Shown one piece after another: positions 52,957-62,851 of a stretch of DNA of 64,000 nucleotides. A model generated the notes under the pieces. The model searched no databases. It saw only the letters and a program-made list of their open reading frames with translations, and was not told the origin of the DNA. Within the stretch, counting starts at the first letter, position 1, and each line of letters begins with the position of its first letter. The DNA is from Alphaproteobacteria bacterium. Lineage in GTDB: Bacteria > Pseudomonadota > Alphaproteobacteria > Micavibrionales > Micavibrionaceae. Made by a program: the position numbers and the translations under genes. The stretch lies in assembly GCA_024275825.1 (NCBI GenBank), contig JAJRYK010000004.1:1-64000 (forward strand). Direction: 5' to 3'.

Positions 52957-53871
52957 GTGCAGAAAAACTTAAAAAACAACGTGGGTAAAACATGGATATT
53001 GGGCCTAGCGCTTATGCTGTGCGCCGTCTCTATTGCCACATTTGCCAATGCACAAACCGCCGCGGAGAGCAGCTGCGACCCCGAATATTACAACACTCTG
53101 AAATCCCGCGCCTGGCTAGAGGCGCAGCGCGAGATTACCCAGAATCAAAACCTGATCTTCAAACCGGACAGCGTGCTGGAATATACCTGTTTCGACCAAT
53201 ATCTAAATGTGCTGGCCCAGCAAGCTGAAAACATGTTCAGCGAATCTGGGCGGTGGGGCGATGGCGCTGGAGAGCGTAATACGATCATGGATGTGGCGCT
53301 GGAAAACTTGGTCGGCACGCCGGTTGCAGCTTACATCGCAGCAAACTTCGAAGACCCCGGCTATGATCTTGCTGGAGGACGCGCAGAAGGAATTGACCAC
53401 GATATAGCTCCCGTTGCCGGCGGCACATATGAATGTGACATCATGAACCAGGTCTGGATGTTCGCCAAATGTATGGATTTTATCGCCGATGCGGAGCATG
53501 ACGGCTTTTTCACCTTCGCTGATTATCAGACTGGCGATGATAAACGCTTCCTTCCTGCGCAATGTGATGCGATTAGCGATCGCTGGGGAACTGAACTCGC
53601 GGCGGCGCTGGGCACCGCGGAAGAAACCCCGTGGACCGAAGACCCTCTGGTGACGTATTTTAATCTATTGTTGCCACCGGCTGACCTTGCATCTGACCAA
53701 GACGGCCCGCCAGCACCACTTCGCTGTAACAACTACACCCCTGTCCCAACAGGCGTCACCGTTATCCGTAACCAAAGCCCCAGCTATTACGAAGAAAAAA
53801 TATGTCTGGTACCCGGCTGTGTCTTTGTTCCCGGAGAAAACGGCGCAGCAGGCACGTGCGAGAACTCGTAA
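52957..53871 (+). CDS. Exported cysteine-containing protein, paralogue 2
   Basis: The start is GTG with AAGGG six bases upstream. A signal peptide ends near ANAQ. KPDSVLEYTCFDQ (69-81), AKCMDF and RFLPAQC match paralogue 1 in order and spacing. The tail EKICLVPGCVFVPGENGAAG replaces the other's CPPGC ending. The length is 304 residues. It is a tandem duplicate that has diverged widely outside these motifs. The function is unknown; the shared spacing of cysteines argues for a common fold. Confidence 0.75.
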   Translation: MQKNLKNNVGKTWILGLALMLCAVSIATFANAQTAAESSCDPEYYNTLKSRAWLEAQREITQNQNLIFKPDSVLEYTCFDQYLNVLAQQAENMFSESGRWGDGAGERNTIMDVALENLVGTPVAAYIAANFEDPGYDLAGGRAEGIDHDIAPVAGGTYECDIMNQVWMFAKCMDFIADAEHDGFFTFADYQTGDDKRFLPAQCDAISDRWGTELAAALGTAEETPWTEDPLVTYFNLLLPPADLASDQDGPPAPLRCNNYTPVPTGVTVIRNQSPSYYEEKICLVPGCVFVPGENGAAGTCENS

Positions 53872-53937
53872 TATAGTCTCTTTTCATTTGATCATATAAA
53901 GCCTTTGCATTTCGTGCCGCCCGCGCCATAAATAACC

Positions 53938-55212
53938 ATGCTGAAACTCTATCAAATTTTAACCCGCGCCAGTGAATGGCTTTTCATCCGCTTACTGGAT
54001 AGGCGCGTGGCCAAGGGCAAGGAAGATCCGGCGCGCCTGAAGGAGCGCATGGGCGTGACCTCAAAACCGCGCCCGGATGGTCCGCTCCTCTGGCTCCACG
54101 CTGCCAGTGTTGGCGAGGCGCAATCGGCGCTGATTCTGATTAAGGCGATTTTAGAGCAGCATAAAGCTCTTCATATTCTGGTCACGACCGGCACGCTGAC
54201 CTCCGCGACCCTTATGGAGAAATCATTGCCGGAGCGGGTGTTTCATCAATTCTACCCTCTCGATCACCCCGCATGGGTCGAGCATTTTTTGGATCACTGG
54301 CACCCGAACCTCGTCCTTTGGATGGAATCAGAGCTGTGGCCGAATATGCTGATCGGTATTAAGCAACGCAAAATCCCCGCTGCGCTGGTGAATGCAAAGC
54401 TCTCGGACAGATCATTCAAACGCTGGCGATTAATGACCGGCGGCGCGCGGAAAATTTTAGGCGCGTTCTCCCTCGTCCTCACCCAAACGCAGAAGGATAC
54501 GCAGCGCTATGGCGCGCTGGGCGCGCACAATGTCTTTTACACTGACAACATCAAACACAGCGCCGCCGCCCTGCCCGCTGATGATCAGGCTCTAAAATTA
54601 TTGATCGCGCATACTGCTCAGCGCCCAATTTGGCTGTTTGCAAGCACGCATGATGGTGAGGAGGACATGGCCGCGCGCATCCATGCGCGCCTTAAAAACA
54701 CATTCGCGGATATCCTGACCATCATTGTTCCGCGCCACCCAGAGCGCGGGGAAGAGATTTATGCATCTTGCGACCGTGCGGGCCTGGGCACAACCCTGCG
54801 CGGTGAAAACCACATCATGCCGGGCGAGAATACGGACATTTATATCGCTAACACACTGGGCGAGCTTGGCCTGTTTTATCGCGCCGCGCCGATTGCCGTT
54901 ATTGGCCGGTCATTCAGCAATGATGGCGGCGGCGGGCATAACCCGATTGAAGCTGCGCAGCTGAATTGCGCTGTTCTGTGCGGGCCGAACGTCCAGAATT
55001 TGCAGGAGATTTATGATGACATGCTCGATGCGGAGGCCGTTATTCAATGCCCTGATCAGCCTGCTCTTTACAATCAGCTTTCTGCGCTTTTGAGCGATAT
55101 CGACATGCTCAAAACCCAACAAAAACGTGCCATTAATTACGCAAGGGAAAAGGACAAAGTACTGCCCCGTATTTTACAGCAGCTTTCACCATTGCTTGAA
55201 GATAATTTATAG
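53938..55212 (+). CDS. waaA: 3-deoxy-D-manno-octulosonic acid transferase (Kdo transferase)
   Basis: WaaA adds Kdo to lipid A precursor at the inner membrane. The N-terminal segment has LYQILTRASEWLFIRLL (membrane contact), and the conserved catalytic Glu60 lies in HAASVGEAQSA. PNLVLWMESELWPNML, LVNAKLSDRSFKRW and the nucleotide-sugar site IGRSFSNDGGGGHNPIEAA follow. The length is 424 residues. It starts the waaA-lpxK-lpxL run. Confidence 0.96.
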   Translation: MLKLYQILTRASEWLFIRLLDRRVAKGKEDPARLKERMGVTSKPRPDGPLLWLHAASVGEAQSALILIKAILEQHKALHILVTTGTLTSATLMEKSLPERVFHQFYPLDHPAWVEHFLDHWHPNLVLWMESELWPNMLIGIKQRKIPAALVNAKLSDRSFKRWRLMTGGARKILGAFSLVLTQTQKDTQRYGALGAHNVFYTDNIKHSAAALPADDQALKLLIAHTAQRPIWLFASTHDGEEDMAARIHARLKNTFADILTIIVPRHPERGEEIYASCDRAGLGTTLRGENHIMPGENTDIYIANTLGELGLFYRAAPIAVIGRSFSNDGGGGHNPIEAAQLNCAVLCGPNVQNLQEIYDDMLDAEAVIQCPDQPALYNQLSALLSDIDMLKTQQKRAINYAREKDKVLPRILQQLSPLLEDNL

Positions 55213-55230
55213 AGCCGCTATAAAGACCTA

Positions 55231-56235
55231 ATGTTGTTTAAAACCCCCAAATTTTGGTATAGACCCAATGACACGCGCGCGCCGCTTATCGAGCATTTGC
55301 TCAGCCCGCTATCATGGCTTTATGCGATGGGATATAATATTGATCAATCCCGCAAAAATCGTCAGCACGTAGATATTCCAATTCTTTGCGTTGGTAATAT
55401 TATCGCCGGCGGCGCGGGGAAAACCGTGACGGCTCAAAGCTTTATGAGCCTTGTTCAAAAGCATAAGCTTGCCAAAAAACCACACTTCCTCACGCGCGGC
55501 TATGGCAGCAAGATTAAGGGTACAATGCTGGTCAATCTTGCGCAGCACAGCTATGAACAATGCGGTGATGAGCCCCTCTTGCTCGCGCAAGACGCCCCAA
55601 CCATCATTTCCAAAAACCGGCCAGAGGGCGCAGACCTCGCGCAAAGAAAGGGCGCAGATCTGGTCATCATGGATGACGGGCTGCAAAACCCGACCCTGCA
55701 TAAGGATATCAGCATTGTGGTTATTGATGGGGAAATGGGCTTTGGCAATCAGAAATTATTGCCCGCAGGGCCATTGCGCGAGTCCCTGGATGAGGGTTTT
55801 CACAAGGCCGATGCCTTTGTGCTTATTGGTCAGGACAAGCGCGACCTCATCCCGACACTGCCCAAAAAACCAATCTTTAGCGCGCGCTTTTCAGCCCTGA
55901 ATGAAGACGCACCATCAAAGGATAAGCCTTATGTCGCCTTTGCCGGTATGGGTTATCCGCAGAAATTTTTCTCTTATCTCAAAACGCTGGGATACACTCT
56001 GGTTGAGGAGCTGGATTTTCCAGACCATAAGCCCTATACAAACAACGATATCAAGGCTCTGCGCGCCATGGCCCAAAGCCACAAAGCAGAATTAATCACC
56101 ACAGAAAAAGACATTATCCGCCTGCCCCAAGGCCACGGCTTAAATGTACATACACTGCCCGTGACATTATCGTGGCGCGATGAAGGCGAAGTCGTCGCGT
56201 TTTTAAAAACGCGCATCAATAAGGCGCGGGCATGA
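55231..56235 (+). CDS. lpxK: Tetraacyldisaccharide 4'-kinase
   Basis: LpxK phosphorylates the 4' position of the lipid A disaccharide. The P-loop GNIIAGGAGKT is at 55-65, unusual in its AGGAGKT form but typical of LpxK. YEQCGDEPLLLAQ and VIMDDGLQNPTLHKD are diagnostic, followed by LPAGPLRES. The length is 334 residues. It lies 18 bases after waaA and overlaps the next gene by four bases. Confidence 0.96.
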   Translation: MLFKTPKFWYRPNDTRAPLIEHLLSPLSWLYAMGYNIDQSRKNRQHVDIPILCVGNIIAGGAGKTVTAQSFMSLVQKHKLAKKPHFLTRGYGSKIKGTMLVNLAQHSYEQCGDEPLLLAQDAPTIISKNRPEGADLAQRKGADLVIMDDGLQNPTLHKDISIVVIDGEMGFGNQKLLPAGPLRESLDEGFHKADAFVLIGQDKRDLIPTLPKKPIFSARFSALNEDAPSKDKPYVAFAGMGYPQKFFSYLKTLGYTLVEELDFPDHKPYTNNDIKALRAMAQSHKAELITTEKDIIRLPQGHGLNVHTLPVTLSWRDEGEVVAFLKTRINKARA

Positions 56236-57125
56236 AAACGCTCCGCTATGGCCTGGAGGCTACGCTCCTGTATCTCCTCTTTGGGTTTTTTAAGTTACTG
56301 CCCATTGAGTCCGCATCAAATTTTGGAGGCTGGGTTGGGCAGACGATTGGACCGCGCCTTGCCACCTCTCGTAAGGCGCTGGGCAATATACAGCGCGCGC
56401 TGCCTGATTTAAGCGATGAAGAACACCACCAAGCCATCAAAGAAATGTGGGATAATTTGGGCCGTATCATTGCTGAATACCCCCATTTAGAGGCCATTGG
56501 CAAGCGCTATACGGTGATCGAGAATCAAGAGGCGTTCCTCAACTTCTCCGAAAATAATGACCACGGCGTTATCCTCTTCACCGCCCATATCTCGAATTGG
56601 GAGATCCACGCACCGGCAATGCTCCAACAGCTTGGGCAAGAGGTTGATGGCACATACCGCGCACCCAACAATCCCTGGAGCGATAAAATGCTGGCCAAGG
56701 CGCGCAGTCTCAAAGGGCGCTTGCAGGCCCACGCGAAATCACGCAGCGGCGGACGCGCCTTGCTGGGCGCGATGAAACAAAAGCGCAATATTGGCATTTT
56801 GATTGATCAAAAATATAATGAAGGGCTTGCGGTGCCGTTCTTCGGCATCTCCGCCATGACCAACCCCATCTTTGTACAGCTCGCGCAGAAATATAAATGC
56901 CCGCTCATCCCCGTGCGTAATGAACGCCTGGGCGGACCGCACTTTAAGTTGAGCTTTGAAAAGCCGATTGATGTGTTTGACAAAGAGGGCAAACCTCTAC
57001 CGATGGACGAGGTGATTGAAAAAGCGCATGAACGGCTGGAACACTGGGTCAGGAAAAAACCGGGGCAATGGCTCTGGCTACACCGAAGGTGGGACTCTGC
57101 GAAGACAGCAAAAGAGCGCGCTTAG
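56232..57125 (+). CDS. Lipid A lauroyl/myristoyl acyltransferase (LpxL/HtrB family)
   Basis: This late lipid A acyltransferase has an N-terminal membrane helix (TLLYLLFGFFKLLPI) and the catalytic H(x4)E motif, His119 to Glu124, in TAHISNWEIHAP. GILIDQKYNEGLAVPFFG and the Trp-rich end GQWLWLHRRW are typical. The length is 297 residues. It is coupled to lpxK by a four-base overlap. LpxL and LpxM cannot be distinguished. The 3' end overlaps the convergent phosphodiesterase-like gene by four bases. Confidence 0.93.
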   Translation: MKTLRYGLEATLLYLLFGFFKLLPIESASNFGGWVGQTIGPRLATSRKALGNIQRALPDLSDEEHHQAIKEMWDNLGRIIAEYPHLEAIGKRYTVIENQEAFLNFSENNDHGVILFTAHISNWEIHAPAMLQQLGQEVDGTYRAPNNPWSDKMLAKARSLKGRLQAHAKSRSGGRALLGAMKQKRNIGILIDQKYNEGLAVPFFGISAMTNPIFVQLAQKYKCPLIPVRNERLGGPHFKLSFEKPIDVFDKEGKPLPMDEVIEKAHERLEHWVRKKPGQWLWLHRRWDSAKTAKERA

Positions 57126-58279
57126 TTAACACTCGTCGAGCCTTGTGTTTCGCTAATGACAGACACCATCAAGTCAGAATGCTCAAGATTCGGAAATGGA
57201 AGATTACCGCCTCGTACATCGTCCTCCGCCAATACATAAATGCGCGCCATATTCGCGGCATATAGCCGCTGCCCCGCATGAGAAAGAAACGCGCGGTTAC
57301 AAACATGATTGAGGAAATCCAGAACCTGTTCCGGATAGGCTTCCTCTCGCCCAGCTTCCTGCATCAGGCTTTTTGTCTCAAATTTAGTAATGCGGTAATC
57401 CAGGCCCGCTGATGTTGCAATATCCGCCTCGTGCAAAATTAAGCTTAAAAGCGCTAGCCGTTTATCGCCCTCAAGCGCCTGGAGCTCAAGATCAAGGTTG
57501 AGCGTATATACTTTATTTTTTTCACCCATATAGTGATAGCGATACGCCGCCTTCATTTGATTAACCGGGCTAGAGGGTTCCCCCATTGGCGTTGTATCCG
57601 TGCCAAGCAGCATCGTACGGACATCATCTAAAAATTGGCTATGATCCATTCCACACGCTTCAAAATACGGCTTTGCAAATTCAAAAGACCGCCCTTCCAG
57701 ACGCCCCTGAAAGAACGATCCTTGCACAACATTGCCCTTACCATCATGCCCCAGGTCATGAATGCAGGCCGTCAGCAGCAGTAAAGCAATAGAACCATCA
57801 GCCAGCTCCTGAGACGTTTCTTTAAATATTTCATTATGCGCCGCAATCATACGGACCGTCTGCAGCAGCACTTTCTTAAAATGGAGGTTATTATGATAAG
57901 GGTTGGTATTTTCAACCTCCCCCAGCAGCGCCGCCATAAAAACGGCTTGTCTAAAACGCTTTGGCACATTCAAATCAAAATGCTCAAAAGCGCACACACA
58001 CATCGCCATCAAAGACGGCGCACTGCCCGCATAATGCCACTGGCGAATAACCTCAAAATTATGTGCGGTTTGACTATCATTTTCAGATTCTGGACCAAAA
58101 ATGGCACCTGCGCCCTTTTGACATTTCTCAACATCATCAGGCAGAGCGCCCACAACACGCGCCAGAACGTCATTCAGCTCACCTTGCGCGGGCCAGTTCG
58201 TGTGAACACAATCAACCACATCACTCAAGGCACTCAGCCGTGATTGCCACACATTCATATCAGTCTCTAAGAAATTCAT
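57122..58279 (-). CDS. Class I cyclic-nucleotide phosphodiesterase-like HD protein
   Basis: The middle carries the class I PDE metal signature: NPYHNNLH (His129 and His133), then HDLGHDGKGN, which fits HD-x2-H-x4-N exactly (His174, Asp175, His178, Asn183), and a distal Asp284 in LHEADIATSAG. This is the pattern of eukaryotic cAMP/cGMP phosphodiesterases and their rare bacterial relatives. No GAF, PAS or membrane domain is seen in the 128 residues before it. The length is 385 residues. The start at 58279 has GGA six to seven bases upstream. It stands alone and is convergent with the lipid A acyltransferase gene. Other HD-type substrates cannot be excluded. Confidence 0.82.
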   Translation of the reverse strand: MNFLETDMNVWQSRLSALSDVVDCVHTNWPAQGELNDVLARVVGALPDDVEKCQKGAGAIFGPESENDSQTAHNFEVIRQWHYAGSAPSLMAMCVCAFEHFDLNVPKRFRQAVFMAALLGEVENTNPYHNNLHFKKVLLQTVRMIAAHNEIFKETSQELADGSIALLLLTACIHDLGHDGKGNVVQGSFFQGRLEGRSFEFAKPYFEACGMDHSQFLDDVRTMLLGTDTTPMGEPSSPVNQMKAAYRYHYMGEKNKVYTLNLDLELQALEGDKRLALLSLILHEADIATSAGLDYRITKFETKSLMQEAGREEAYPEQVLDFLNHVCNRAFLSHAGQRLYAANMARIYVLAEDDVRGGNLPFPNLEHSDLMVSVISETQGSTSVN

Positions 58280-58427
58280 ACGTTATCCGGTACTACTCAT
58301 TTTTTATATGGCTTTAACAGCCTTCTCTTTACACTATATTTTATTCGTTTATTTTTGCTTAAAGCCGTTAAATACTCTATATAAATCTTTGATTTAACGC
58401 ATTTTACTGTATATAAGAGCAAAAAAC

Positions 58428-59819
58428 ATGGCTAAAGACTGGAATCCCTCAAGCTGGCGCGCAAAACCATCGCTTCAAATGCCTCACTATGAGGATCAAA
58501 CTGCTCTCGATCAGGCTGAAGCAGAACTGCGCGCGATGCCGCCACTTGTCTTCGCTGGTGAGGCCCGCAATTTACAATCCAGCCTTGCAGATGTCGCAGC
58601 GGGCAAGGCCTTCTTGCTACAGGGCGGCGATTGTGCCGAAAGCTTCGCCGAATTCAACGCTAATAAAATTCGAGATACATTCCGCGTCATCTTACAAATG
58701 GCAGTTGCCCTGACTTATGCCGGCGGTTTACCTGTCGTCAAAGTCGGCCGCATTGCAGGACAATTCGCAAAGCCACGCTCCAGCGACACAGAGACGCAGG
58801 GCGACATGACCCTGCCTAGCTATCGCGGCGATAATGTCAATGGACTAGATTTCACACCAGAGAGTCGCGTGAATGACCCCGCACGCATGGTCAAGGCCTA
58901 CCACATGGCCGCCTCGACGCTGAACCTTCTGCGTGCATTTGCGAAGGGTGGCTATGCCGATCTTAATCGCGTACATGGCTGGAACCTCGACTTTATCAAG
59001 GGCAGCCCGTTGGGTGCACGTTACGAAGACCTTGCCGGCCGTATTGACGATGCCTTGCGCTTTATGGCCGCCTGCGGCGTCACCAGCGAGACCGTACCTG
59101 CCATTCGTCAAACCGATTTCTATACCTCGCATGAGGCCCTCCTTCTCAACTACGAAGAGGCCCTCACCCGCAGCGATAGCTTGACCAACCAATGGTATGA
59201 CTGCTCCGCGCATATGCTCTGGGTCGGTGCGCGGACACATCAGGAAGATCATGGACAAATCGAGTTCCTGCGTGGAATCAACAACCCACTGGGCCTAAAA
59301 TGCTCACCCGACATGAGCGCAGATGAGCTATTGCGCCTGATTGATATGCTCAACCCCGATGACATTCCAGGTCGCCTAACCTTAATCGCGCGCATGGGCC
59401 ATGAGCAAGTTGAAGACAAGCTCAGCCCTCTTGTGCAGGCTGTAAAGAAAGAAGGCCGCACGGTTGTGTGGTCTTGCGACCCCATGCATGGCAACACTGA
59501 GAAATCTTCCAGCGGCTATAAAACCCGCCGCTTTGACAATATCCTCGCTGAGGTCAGAGGCTTTTTCGCCGTGCACAAAGCCGAAGGCACGCACCCCGGC
59601 GGTGTTCATTTTGAGATGACCGGCCAAAACGTTACCGAATGCGTCGGCGGCGCGGAAGACATCACCGATGAAGATCTCTCCAGCCGTTATCACACCCATT
59701 GCGACCCGCGCCTGAATGCAAACCAGGCGCTAGAGCTCGCCTTCCTTATCGCTGATGAACTGAAGGCCGTGCGCATACATAATAATCTGCAAAGTGTTGC
59801 CGCGGCGGCGGCTGAGTAA
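58428..59819 (+). CDS. 3-deoxy-7-phosphoheptulonate synthase, class II
   Basis: This enzyme joins phosphoenolpyruvate and erythrose 4-phosphate in the first step of aromatic amino acid synthesis. The class II (plant-like) start [16 protein letters not shown] is present. [15 protein letters not shown] binds metal through its Cys, and [15 protein letters not shown] and [15 protein letters not shown] follow, with [14 protein letters not shown] and [16 protein letters not shown] near the end. The length is 463 residues. Its TAA stop is immediately followed by the ATG of nadE. Confidence 0.96.
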   Translation: MAKDWNPSSWRAKPSLQMPHYEDQTALDQAEAELRAMPPLVFAGEARNLQSSLADVAAGKAFLLQGGDCAESFAEFNANKIRDTFRVILQMAVALTYAGGLPVVKVGRIAGQFAKPRSSDTETQGDMTLPSYRGDNVNGLDFTPESRVNDPARMVKAYHMAASTLNLLRAFAKGGYADLNRVHGWNLDFIKGSPLGARYEDLAGRIDDALRFMAACGVTSETVPAIRQTDFYTSHEALLLNYEEALTRSDSLTNQWYDCSAHMLWVGARTHQEDHGQIEFLRGINNPLGLKCSPDMSADELLRLIDMLNPDDIPGRLTLIARMGHEQVEDKLSPLVQAVKKEGRTVVWSCDPMHGNTEKSSSGYKTRRFDNILAEVRGFFAVHKAEGTHPGGVHFEMTGQNVTECVGGAEDITDEDLSSRYHTHCDPRLNANQALELAFLIADELKAVRIHNNLQSVAAAAAE

Positions 59820-61427
59820 ATGAACGCCCCTCTCAATATAACGCTCGCACAGATCAACCCGATCGTCGGAGATTTGGCATACAACAAGGGCAAAATCCTG
59901 ACATACTGGCAAGACGCACCGGAAGGCACCGACCTGGTGCTGTTCCCCGAGCTTGCCATCTGCGGCTACCCCGCCGAAGATCTCATCCTAAAACCCTTTT
60001 TCATGCGCGAGATTGAACGAGTCATTGGTGAAATCCTTGAGGCCAGTGCATCACTCAAATCCGCCGCCATCATCGGTACGCCATGGGAGATCGACAGCAA
60101 GACCTACAACGCCGCTCTGCTCATCGAAAATGGTGAAATTCTAAACGTCACCGCTAAACACCACCTCCCGAATTACGGCGTATTTGACGAGCGCCGCATT
60201 TTCGCCCGCGGGCCCTTACCCACGCCAGTCAGCTTTAGAGGCACAAAGCTTGGAATTATGATCTGTGAAGATATGTGGAGTTCTGATGTTGCCGCGCATT
60301 TAAAATCCGAGGGCGCAGAAATACTCATCGTGCCCAACGCCAGCCCCTATGATTGCGACAAAGACGATATCCGCCTGAACTCAGCCAAAGACCGCGCCTG
60401 CGAAACCGGCCTGCCCCTTTTCTACGTCAACCAAATCGGCGGGCAAGACGAGCTAGTGTTTGATGGCAAATCATTCGTGCTTGATGAAAATGCCACAGTC
60501 ATCCGCCAAGGTGCAGAGTTCGAAGAAGGCCTCTACAGCGCCAACGAGGTTATTGCCGGAGGTGAAGAGCTGGCCGAAATCTATGGTGCCCTCAAACTCG
60601 GCCTCCACGATTACATCACCAAAAACGGCTTCCCCGGCGTTTTGATTGGCCTCTCCGGCGGTGTGGATAGCGCTCTTACCGCAGTCATCGCCGCCGATGC
60701 ACTCGGCCCGGGCAAAGTCCATTGCGTGATGATGCCCTCGCAATACACCTCACAAGACAGCCTCGATGACGCGGCGGCGCTCGCCAAAAATCTCGATGTT
60801 CATCTAGGGAACATCCCAATCACAGAGGCCGTAGAGGCGCTCGCCCCCACCATCGAATCTTACGTTGGCCCAAACGCACCGGCGGTCACCTACGAAAATA
60901 TTCAGTCGCGCAGCCGCGGCCTGATTCTGATGGCGCTCTCCAATGCGATGGGCTATATGGTGCTGACCACCGGCAATAAATCGGAAATGGCTGTGGGGTA
61001 CACAACGCTCTACGGCGATATGTGCGGCGGGTTTAACGCGCTGAAAGATGTCTATAAAACGCAAGTCTATGATCTGTGCAGCTGGCGTAATGCGCAATCG
61101 CCAGTCATCCCAGAGCGCATTATCACCAAAGCGCCAACGGCGGAGCTAAAAGACAACCAAACCGACCAGGACACGCTGCCGCCCTATGACGCGCTCGACG
61201 ACATCCTCGCCTGCCTGATTGAGGCGGATATGGGCCTTGATGCAATCGTCGCGCGCGGCCATGACCGCGAAACCGTTGCCCGTGTCTGGAAAATGCTAGA
61301 TCGCGCCGAATATAAACGCCGCCAAGCCCCGCCGGGGGTAAAGATCACAAAACGCTCCTTCGGTCGCGAGCGCCGCTACCCCATCACGAATCATTTCGTG
61401 AATATTGTTGAAAAACAGGGCATTTAG
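59820..61427 (+). CDS. nadE: NAD+ synthetase, glutamine-hydrolysing
   Basis: NadE amidates nicotinic-acid adenine dinucleotide to NAD. The N-terminal nitrilase domain has Glu44 (LFPELAICGY), Lys113 (AKHHLPNYG) and Cys149 (MICEDMW), so glutamine can be the ammonia donor. The C-terminal synthetase has the PP-loop GLSGGVDSALTA (SGGVDS at 279-284) and TTGNKSEMAVGYTTLYGD. The length is 535 residues. The start directly follows the DAHP-synthase stop with no gap, which suggests translational coupling although the pathways are unrelated. Confidence 0.96.
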   Translation: MNAPLNITLAQINPIVGDLAYNKGKILTYWQDAPEGTDLVLFPELAICGYPAEDLILKPFFMREIERVIGEILEASASLKSAAIIGTPWEIDSKTYNAALLIENGEILNVTAKHHLPNYGVFDERRIFARGPLPTPVSFRGTKLGIMICEDMWSSDVAAHLKSEGAEILIVPNASPYDCDKDDIRLNSAKDRACETGLPLFYVNQIGGQDELVFDGKSFVLDENATVIRQGAEFEEGLYSANEVIAGGEELAEIYGALKLGLHDYITKNGFPGVLIGLSGGVDSALTAVIAADALGPGKVHCVMMPSQYTSQDSLDDAAALAKNLDVHLGNIPITEAVEALAPTIESYVGPNAPAVTYENIQSRSRGLILMALSNAMGYMVLTTGNKSEMAVGYTTLYGDMCGGFNALKDVYKTQVYDLCSWRNAQSPVIPERIITKAPTAELKDNQTDQDTLPPYDALDDILACLIEADMGLDAIVARGHDRETVARVWKMLDRAEYKRRQAPPGVKITKRSFGRERRYPITNHFVNIVEKQGI

Positions 61428-61469
61428 CGCTATTCAGATACTCTAAATAAAGAATGTTATAGGAAAACC

Positions 61470-62816
61470 ATGACCGTAAAAGTTCGTTTCGCCCCATCCC
61501 CCACCGGTATGCTCCACATTGGTAATGTGCGCGCAGCCCTGATCACATGGCTGTTTGCTCGCAAGGAAGGCGGCGACTTTTTGCTGCGCATTGATGATAC
61601 GGATGTTGAGCGCTCAAAGCTTGAGTATGAGAATGCGATCGAGGAAAGTCTGACCTGGCTCGGCCTGGATTGGGATCAAAAGGCCAACCAAAAAGACCGC
61701 ATGGAGATCTACACAGCGCAGATTGAGAAGCTGAAAGACGATAGCCGCCTCTATCCGTGCTATGAAACACCCGAAGAGCTGTCCCTCAAGCGTAAGAGCC
61801 AGCTCTCCCGCGGCAAGCCGCCGACATATGATCGCGCAGCGCTCGACCTTACGCCCGAGCAAATCGCAGCTTACGAAGCCGAGGGCCGCACCCCGCACTG
61901 GCGCTTTAAGCTCAATGACGCACCGATTGAATGGAACGACCTGATCCGCGGCGAAGTCAAATTTAACGGCAGCGATCTCTCCGATCCCGTCGTTCTGCGC
62001 GCGGATGGAACGCCGCTTTATCACCTCTGCTCCGTCATTGATGATATTGAATTTGGCATCACACACGTTATTCGCGGCGAGGATCATGTCTCCAACACCG
62101 CCACGCATGTGCAGATGTTTGAAGCGCTCGGCGCCAGCGCGCCAATATTTGCGCACAATTCCCTGCTCTCTGACAAAGAAGGCGGCAAGCTCTCCAAACG
62201 TCTCGGCTCGCTCAGCATTATTGATCTGCGTGATGATGAGGGGCTGGAGCCGATGGCGATTATCAGCCTGCTAGCCCGCCTTGGCACGTCTGAGCCGATT
62301 GAACCATTCCAAAGCATTGCGCCGATTATCGAGAGCTTTGATTTTGCTAAATTCTCTCGCGGCACACCGAAATTTGATCAAGAAGAGCTGATGCGTCTGA
62401 ACGCTAAAATTCTACACGATATGCCTTTTTCTGACGCCGCGCCGCGCCTTGCTGGTCTAGAACTGAGTGATTTGGATGAATCTTTCTGGCTAACGGTACG
62501 GGCAAATCTTGAGAAATTTGAAGATATTAAAGACTGGTGGCACGTCGCCAACGGCCCGGTGCAACCCGTCATTGAAAATCCAGATTTCATCGCCGAAGCC
62601 CTCGCTCTCCTGCCCAATACGCCATGGGACAAAAACACATGGAGCACATGGACAACGGCTGTGAAAGAACAAACCGGCCGCAAGGGTAAAGCGCTGTTCA
62701 TGCCCCTGCGCCAAGCCCTCACCGGCATGGATCACGGACCAGAGCTGGCGGATTTATTGCTGTTGATTGGACCAGACAAGGTGAAAGAGCGTCTAGACCA
62801 CAAAAAAGCCGCTTAA
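61470..62816 (+). CDS. gltX: Glutamate--tRNA ligase
   Basis: This class I synthetase charges tRNA-Glu. The HIGH-type motif is HIGN at 16-19 in SPTGMLHIGNVRAAL. The second catalytic motif is KLSKR at 240-244 in GGKLSKRLGS. SVIDDIEFGITHVIRGEDH and YHLCSV are typical of GltX. The anticodon-binding C-domain (about 300-448) is full length. Many alphaproteobacteria have a second GltX; a tRNA-Gln-charging role for one copy cannot be judged here. The start follows TAGGAAAACC. Confidence 0.95.
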   Translation: MTVKVRFAPSPTGMLHIGNVRAALITWLFARKEGGDFLLRIDDTDVERSKLEYENAIEESLTWLGLDWDQKANQKDRMEIYTAQIEKLKDDSRLYPCYETPEELSLKRKSQLSRGKPPTYDRAALDLTPEQIAAYEAEGRTPHWRFKLNDAPIEWNDLIRGEVKFNGSDLSDPVVLRADGTPLYHLCSVIDDIEFGITHVIRGEDHVSNTATHVQMFEALGASAPIFAHNSLLSDKEGGKLSKRLGSLSIIDLRDDEGLEPMAIISLLARLGTSEPIEPFQSIAPIIESFDFAKFSRGTPKFDQEELMRLNAKILHDMPFSDAAPRLAGLELSDLDESFWLTVRANLEKFEDIKDWWHVANGPVQPVIENPDFIAEALALLPNTPWDKNTWSTWTTAVKEQTGRKGKALFMPLRQALTGMDHGPELADLLLLIGPDKVKERLDHKKAA

Positions 62817-62824
62817 AAGCGGCT
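62807..62824 (+). terminator. Hairpin overlapping the gltX stop codon
   Basis: AGCCGCTT pairs with AAGCGGCT around AA, with the gltX TAA inside. There is only a weak T run afterwards (CTTCATCTT), so termination is uncertain. Confidence 0.35.
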
Positions 62825-62851
62825 CTTCATCTTAGGTATTAATATAGAAGC

